Below, piece by piece: positions 5,865-10,069 of a DNA stretch of 10,069 nucleotides. The notes beneath the pieces are model-generated. The model was given only the letters and a program-made list of their open reading frames with translations, made no database searches and was not told the DNA's origin. The DNA is from Candidatus Vogelbacteria bacterium (GTDB taxonomy: Bacteria > Patescibacteria > Paceibacteria > UBA9973 > UBA12445): contig JACQCW010000100.1 in assembly GCA_016201425.1 (NCBI GenBank), positions 1 to 10,069 on the forward strand. The letters are read 5' to 3'. Position numbers and translations under genes: made by a program. Positions within the stretch are counted from its first letter, which is position 1. Every line of letters starts with the position of its first letter.

Positions 5865-7616
5865 GTGGATCCTAAAGTATTAACTGATTTCATTCTTGAG
5901 TATGGTCTAGTGTCAAAGAAAGATATGGACGTGGCCCTCGAGCAAGCTAAACAAGATCCGAGTAAGACGGCTTGGCAAGTTTTGATTGATGCCGGTAAAT
6001 TGACAGAAGAGGATCTTAATTTTGTAAGAGGACATTCATTAGGTATTCTTGTCGTTGATTTGCAGGGGGAAAAGATAGATCCAAATGTGTTGTCGATAAT
6101 TCCCGAGCCGATCGCAAGGAAGCATAACATAGTTGCATATAGAAAGAGCGAGAATGGACTCGAGGTCGCAATGCTCGAGCCAGACGATCTGATCGCGGTA
6201 GAGTTTATTAAGAAAAAAGCTGGTTTGAAAATTCTTCCAAGACTTACGAACAAAGAGTCAATAAGGTATGCCCTACTTCAGTACCAAAAAAGTTTAAAGG
6301 CGGAATTTGGCGATATTATTAGTAGAGAGGCCGCTGGTTTGAAAGAGCCAGATGAGTCGTCGATAGATAAGGAGGGCGAACTTAGGAAGATGGCTGAAGA
6401 TCTTCCGATTGTTAGAATTGTGGATACTCTTCTTAATCATGCTATTTTTCAGAAAGCTTCTGACATTCACATTGAGCCATTTGAGAGAGATGTTTTGGTA
6501 AGATATAGAATTGACGGAATTTTGCATGATGCGATGGTATTGCCGAAGAAGACGGCACCAGGGATTACGGCAAGAATAAAAGTTCTTTCGCAACTTAGAT
6601 TGGATGAAAAACGTCTTCCACAAGATGGACGCTTCAAGATCGAGACAGGAGGAATTACCGGAATTAAGGTTTCATTTCGTGTATCCATATTGCCTACATA
6701 TTTCGGAGAAAAGATTGTTATGAGACTTTTGCCAGAAGACTCTAAGGGGTTTACTCTCGAATCACTCGGGTTTCATGGCACAGGCCTTGAGGCGCTGCAT
6801 AAAGCTATGAGGCAAACAGTTGGAATGATCTTGGTCACTGGTCCGACTGGATCGGGTAAGAGTACTACCTTGTACACTGTATTAGATATCTTGAATAGGC
6901 CTGAGGTAAATATCTCTACCGTAGAGGATCCCGTTGAATACCAAATGCAAAGGATAAATCAAACACAGGTTAAACCTGAAATTGGTTTAACATTTGCGAG
7001 TGGTCTTCGTTCGTTGTTGAGACAAGATCCAGATATAATAATGGTTGGAGAGATAAGGGACAAGGAAACAGCTAATTTGTCGATTAACGCTGCGCTGACC
7101 GGTCATTTGGTTGTAACGACATTACATACAAATTCTGCCGCTGGAGCGATCCCTAGGTTTATTGATATGGGTGGTGAGCCATTTTTATTGGTGTCAACCA
7201 TAAATATTGTAATTGCGCAAAGGCTTGTACGGAGACTTTGTAATAACGGAGAAAAGTATTTTTTGAGCAAGGCGGAAATAAAGGCACTGGAGGTGAAGGC
7301 AAATCTAGATAGAGTTCTGGGTATTTTAAAAGAAGAAAAGGTGGTAAGGCCTGACGATACTTTTGAAACTATACCATTTTATAAACCAAGAGCATCAGAC
7401 ATTTGTCCAAGTGGATACTCAAGTCGTGTGGCGATTCATGAGATATTAAATGTTACACAACCAATAAAGGAGTTGATTATTAAGAAAGCTTCATCGGATG
7501 AGATAGAGGCTGAGGCAAGAAAGGAGGGTATGATGACCTTAATAGAGGATGGAGTTTTTCAGGCTGCTAGCGGACTAACCACCCTAGAGGAGGTGCTTAG
7601 GGTTGCTAATGAGTAA
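5865..7616 (+). CDS. pilB: Type IV pilus assembly ATPase PilB (GspE/PulE family)
   Basis: This cytoplasmic hexameric ATPase drives pilin polymerisation at the inner-membrane platform. From the GTG at 5865 it has 583 residues, normal for PilB. The N-terminal 140 residues or so form an MshEN/T2SSE_N-type domain (K-x-L-T-E-E-D-L near 47). The ATPase core has Walker A GPTGSGKST (326-334), the Asp-box region after STVEDPVEY, Walker B with DPDIIMVGE (catalytic E396) and the His box TGHLVVTTLHTN (412-423). The C-terminal Zn-binding site is reduced: where family members usually carry C-x-x-C twice, only C459 (RRLCNNG) and C514 (DICPSGY) remain. The TTG at 5823 would add 14 residues but precedes the promoter, so GTG is preferred. 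pilC follows eight bases after the stop. A T2SS-type GspE is the alternative name; the single ATPase and pseudopilin set favour a pilus. Confidence 0.95.
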   Translation: MDPKVLTDFILEYGLVSKKDMDVALEQAKQDPSKTAWQVLIDAGKLTEEDLNFVRGHSLGILVVDLQGEKIDPNVLSIIPEPIARKHNIVAYRKSENGLEVAMLEPDDLIAVEFIKKKAGLKILPRLTNKESIRYALLQYQKSLKAEFGDIISREAAGLKEPDESSIDKEGELRKMAEDLPIVRIVDTLLNHAIFQKASDIHIEPFERDVLVRYRIDGILHDAMVLPKKTAPGITARIKVLSQLRLDEKRLPQDGRFKIETGGITGIKVSFRVSILPTYFGEKIVMRLLPEDSKGFTLESLGFHGTGLEALHKAMRQTVGMILVTGPTGSGKSTTLYTVLDILNRPEVNISTVEDPVEYQMQRINQTQVKPEIGLTFASGLRSLLRQDPDIIMVGEIRDKETANLSINAALTGHLVVTTLHTNSAAGAIPRFIDMGGEPFLLVSTINIVIAQRLVRRLCNNGEKYFLSKAEIKALEVKANLDRVLGILKEEKVVRPDDTFETIPFYKPRASDICPSGYSSRVAIHEILNVTQPIKELIIKKASSDEIEAEARKEGMMTLIEDGVFQAASGLTTLEEVLRVANE

Positions 7617-7624
7617 TTTAAAGA

Positions 7625-8839
7625 ATGAAATTTAAGTATAAGGCTCACAAGCCAGGAGAGGAGGTGTTCATTCAGGGGGAGATAGAGGCGGGGGACAAGT
7701 TCCACCTTTCAAGACAAATGAGAGATCAGGGTCTTATTTTGATTGCGGCAATTCCAGTCAGCAATAAATGGTTCGATTTTAGTAAAATCAATGAGTTGGT
7801 TGTTACGGTTAAGCTTCATGATTTGGTTACTTTTGTCAATAACTTAAGCGCGATGCTTTCCGCCGGACTTTCATTGTCCCGGTCGCTTGATGTTTTGGGA
7901 AGACAAACTAGAAATATTAAATTTAAGAGAGTTATTGGTGAGTTAGTTAAGAGTATTGCAGAGGGCAAGAGTCTTAGTGTTAGCATGTTCGGTTATCCAA
8001 AAATATTTTCTCCTGTTCTTGTGGCGATGGTAGCTGCCGGTGAAGAGTCGGGTAACTTACCGCAGTCCCTTAAGACGGTTGGAGATCAGATGGAAAAGAC
8101 CTACATGCTACGTAGAAAAATCAAGGGGGCTATGACATATCCTGGAGTCATACTTACTGCCATGTTGGCCATTGGTTTTTTGATGCTGACCTTTGTTGTT
8201 CCTACCCTTGTGTCTACGTTTAAGGAGTTTAACGTTCAATTACCACTTTCTACTAGAGTGATTATCGGTCTTAGTGAGATCTTGTCTAATTACTGGGGTG
8301 TTTTTCTTGTAAGTCTTACTATTACTGCTGCTGTTATTTACAGGATTCTGATAACAATAAAAGGCAGAAGATTTATAGATTTTTTACTTCTACATCTTCC
8401 ATTTGTGTCGGGTATAGTAAAAGAGGTAAACTCTGCGACAATGGCAAGGACGCTATCATCGCTAATTGGCACTGGTGTAAATATGGTTGAGTCATTGGAC
8501 ATAACCGCAAGAGTACTTCAGAACTCCTATTATAAAAACGTCGTAATCTTAGCTAGAGATGGTGTCCAAAAGGGCGACTCATTATCAGGTTTTTTTCAGA
8601 AAGAGGAAAATCTTTTTCCAATTCTTGTGGGTGAGTTAACTGAAGTGGGTGAAGAGACCGGTAAACTTCCAGAAATGCTAGCAAACGTAGCAACCTTTTT
8701 TGAAAATGAGGTTGAGGCTGTTACAAAAGATATGTCTACAATTATCGAACCGATTTTAATGATCATTATCGGTTTATTTGTCGGTTTCTTTGCGATTTCC
8801 ATTATTCAACCAATATATTCTATAACCGAAGCAATATGA
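7625..8839 (+). CDS. pilC: Type IV pilus inner-membrane platform protein PilC (GspF family)
   Basis: This polytopic protein couples the PilB motor to pilin assembly. Its 404 residues match the family length. Two T2SSF domains are visible: one at about 66-190 (S-A-M-L-S-A-G-L-S-L near 75-84, A-G-E-E-S-G-N-L-P at 138-146) and one at about 268-395 (G-T-G-V-N-M near 282-287, V-G-E-E-T-G-K-L-P at 341-349). The duplicated G-E-E-[ST]-G-[NK]-L-P motifs are diagnostic. Membrane segments lie at about 172-194, 222-244 and 372-396. The gene starts eight bases after pilB with no clear Shine-Dalgarno site. Its TGA stop overlaps the next ATG (ATGA), so coupled translation is likely. GspF of a type II secretion system is the close alternative. 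Confidence 0.95.
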   Translation: MKFKYKAHKPGEEVFIQGEIEAGDKFHLSRQMRDQGLILIAAIPVSNKWFDFSKINELVVTVKLHDLVTFVNNLSAMLSAGLSLSRSLDVLGRQTRNIKFKRVIGELVKSIAEGKSLSVSMFGYPKIFSPVLVAMVAAGEESGNLPQSLKTVGDQMEKTYMLRRKIKGAMTYPGVILTAMLAIGFLMLTFVVPTLVSTFKEFNVQLPLSTRVIIGLSEILSNYWGVFLVSLTITAAVIYRILITIKGRRFIDFLLLHLPFVSGIVKEVNSATMARTLSSLIGTGVNMVESLDITARVLQNSYYKNVVILARDGVQKGDSLSGFFQKEENLFPILVGELTEVGEETGKLPEMLANVATFFENEVEAVTKDMSTIIEPILMIIIGLFVGFFAISIIQPIYSITEAI

Positions 8840-9288
8840 TGGAAAAAGGATTTACATTGGTTGAGATAATTATTGTTGTGGGAATATTGCTGACTCTAGC
8901 CACGATAACTATTACGGCCCTTTCGAAGTTTAGCCAGTTCACAGCTCTTAGTAAGGACACAGAGAAGATTGTATCTCTCTTAAATAGGGCAAGGTCTGAC
9001 ACAATATCATCCAAGAATGATGTAAGGTATGGCGTTCATTTCGAATCAACAAAAGCAGTTTTGTTTGCGGGAGACTCCTATGTTTCGAATACGATGACCA
9101 ACGAGGTGGTAACAGTTTTGCCCACAGCAACTATTAGATCAGTTACATTAAACGGTGGCGGAAGTAATGTTCTTTTTGATCGACTTACTGGCGCCACCTC
9201 CGAATCTGGGAACATAATTATTTCCTTGTTGGGCTCGGGCGCAAACTCCAGACAGATCACTATTTCAAGTAATGGCGTGGCTCAATGA
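8836..9288 (+). CDS. GspH-like type IV pseudopilin
   Basis: This 150-residue pilin-like protein carries a class III signal: E-K-G5, cleaved before F6-T-L-V-E10, with the +5 Glu needed for assembly. One hydrophobic helix follows (about 6-27). After the helix, L-L-N-R-A-R-S-D-T-I-S-S resembles the conserved post-helix segment of GspH/FimT pseudopilins, and the rest is a beta-rich, Gly/Ser/Thr-rich globular domain. There are no cysteines. A prepilin peptidase (PilD, not in the window) would process it. It is more likely a minor pilin or tip component than the main pilin, because it heads a run of three different pilin-like genes. The second ATG, at 8839, is an equally possible start. The start overlaps the pilC stop and its stop overlaps the next ATG. 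Confidence 0.85.
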   Translation: MMEKGFTLVEIIIVVGILLTLATITITALSKFSQFTALSKDTEKIVSLLNRARSDTISSKNDVRYGVHFESTKAVLFAGDSYVSNTMTNEVVTVLPTATIRSVTLNGGGSNVLFDRLTGATSESGNIIISLLGSGANSRQITISSNGVAQ

Positions 9289-9767
9289 TAGTTAAGAGTC
9301 AAAAAAAAGGGGCAGGGATAATGGAGGTAATTGTCGGGCTGGCAATAGTTATGCTTGGAGTTTTTGTCCTTCTCCGAACCTACAATTATTATCTGAAGTT
9401 TGGTTTGCTGCATAAATATGATGTGCAGGCAGCACTGCTTGCTGAAGAGGGGATAGAAGCGGTGAAGCTTTTGCGTGACAGCGGTTGGACCAATAAGATT
9501 TCTACTCTAAACTCTGGAATAGTTTATCGACTGGCTTTTGTGAATTCATCGTGGACATCTACAACAACAGTAAAATATATAGATGGAGTCTTCGACAGAA
9601 CTTTCGTCTTGAGTGATGTTTATCGAGACTCGAATGATGATGTCGCTAATTCTGGTACGCTTGACCCAGGGACGAGGAAGCTTATCGTTTTTGTGGCATA
9701 TCGAAGTGGTCTTAGTACAACAACGAAATCAATTAGCGCGTATATAACTAATCTATTTGCGAACTGA
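9285..9767 (+). CDS. PilV/GspI-like type IV pseudopilin
   Basis: This 160-residue protein has a short basic leader (K4...Q-K-K-G9) and a probable prepilin cleavage before A10-G-I-M-E14, keeping Gly at -1 and Glu at +5. Ala at +1 replaces the usual Phe/Met. A hydrophobic helix spans about 12-32. The segment A-A-L-L-A-E-E-G-I-E-A-V...L-R-D (49-65) is typical of PilV/GspI minor pilins. The C-terminal domain is beta-rich with many Thr and Ser. It overlaps the previous stop by ATGA and ends one base before the next ATG. It probably acts with its neighbours in a tip or initiation complex that starts pilus assembly. Confidence 0.83.
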   Translation: MIVKSQKKGAGIMEVIVGLAIVMLGVFVLLRTYNYYLKFGLLHKYDVQAALLAEEGIEAVKLLRDSGWTNKISTLNSGIVYRLAFVNSSWTSTTTVKYIDGVFDRTFVLSDVYRDSNDDVANSGTLDPGTRKLIVFVAYRSGLSTTTKSISAYITNLFAN

Positions 9768-9768
9768 C

Positions 9769-10069
9769 ATGAAGCGTGGATTTACATTCATTGAGTTGAT
9801 AGTTTACATATCTGTTTTGGTGGCGGTATTTTTGGTATTTTCCAGCTCCGTTCTTTCTATAAGTAAGTCATATGGTCAGTTGAGAATCATAAGGGATCTT
9901 GACTTCGCGGCGATTGACTCAATGGAGAGGATTACTAGGGAAGTGCGAGGTGCGTCGAGCGTTGACTCGACCCAAAGTGTCCTAGGTATTAACGTTGGGA
10001 CTTTGTTGGTCAATCAAACTGATTCCAGTGGAAATAACACGACGGTAAAATTTTCAACAACAAACTCCA
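9769..10069 (+). CDS. PilW/GspJ-like type IV pseudopilin (3'-partial)
   Basis: One hundred codons are present before the window ends. M-K-R-G4 followed by F5-T-F-I-E9 is a clean prepilin peptidase site with Glu at +5. A hydrophobic helix runs to about residue 30. The stretch after the helix, with D-S-M-E-R-I-T-R-E-V-R-G-A, matches the pattern of PilW/GspJ pseudopilins (two helix turns ending in R-E-[VI]-R-x-A). It starts one base after the upstream stop with no Shine-Dalgarno site. GspH, GspI and GspJ-like order matches the minor-pilin order known in type II secretion and type IV pilus loci, so a GspK-like gene could follow outside the window. Confidence 0.85.
   Translation, partial: MKRGFTFIELIVYISVLVAVFLVFSSSVLSISKSYGQLRIIRDLDFAAIDSMERITREVRGASSVDSTQSVLGINVGTLLVNQTDSSGNNTTVKFSTTNS

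Noticed and set aside
1..10069. tRNA, rRNA, insertion sequence or integrase
   Set aside because: Almost all sequence is covered by supported protein genes; the gaps are at most 62 bases and no transposase motif, terminal repeats or RNA-gene structure was seen.

Overview
The window is almost wall-to-wall coding. It looks like the chromosome of an uncultured Candidate Phyla Radiation bacterium (Patescibacteria), most likely of the Paceibacteria/Parcubacteria type. The reasons are the style of the type IV pilus ATPase and platform genes, the Cys-paired exported modular proteins with W-x-x-P / P-[IL]-N-[VI]-G / Q-x-K-S-G N-termini, the absence of Shine-Dalgarno sites, and the very short intergenic gaps. 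That placement is inference from protein style; no marker gene is present. TGA acts as a stop at several tight ATGA gene overlaps, so the TGA-to-glycine code of Gracilibacteria/Absconditabacteria is unlikely.

Left region (1-3971, + strand): three exported-type proteins. The first is the C-terminal 624+ residues of an aromatic-rich protein with Asp-box-like repeats, probably a beta-propeller. It ends in a short LDVxG / paired-Cys module. After a promoter whose -10 box lies six bases from the ATG come two overlapping paralogous genes. Each encodes a signal peptide, a conserved N-terminal module, a Gly-X-Y collagen-like stalk of 54-55 residues, and a C-terminal head with three cysteine pairs.

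Middle region (3968-5802, - strand): a two-gene unit. It encodes a 511-residue, cysteine-free, charged helical/coiled-coil protein of unknown function, then a 95-residue helical protein. The unit ends tail-to-tail with the second collagen gene (4-base overlap) and is transcribed divergently from pilB.

Right region (5865-10069, + strand): a type IV pilus / type II secretion-like operon. The order is pilB (assembly ATPase), pilC (inner-membrane platform), a GspH-like pseudopilin, a PilV/GspI-like pseudopilin and a PilW/GspJ-like pseudopilin cut by the window edge. Gaps are 8 bases, 1 base or ATGA overlaps, so these genes are probably co-transcribed and translationally coupled.

Taken together, the window pairs a pilus assembly machine with a set of disulfide-rich, stalked or propeller-type surface proteins. 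A role in surface contact or host attachment of an epibiotic cell is plausible but inferred. The most interesting signals are the paired collagen-stalk paralogues, the shared export modules, the apparent leaderless promoters (-10 box, six bases, start codon) and the reduced tetracysteine motif in PilB.
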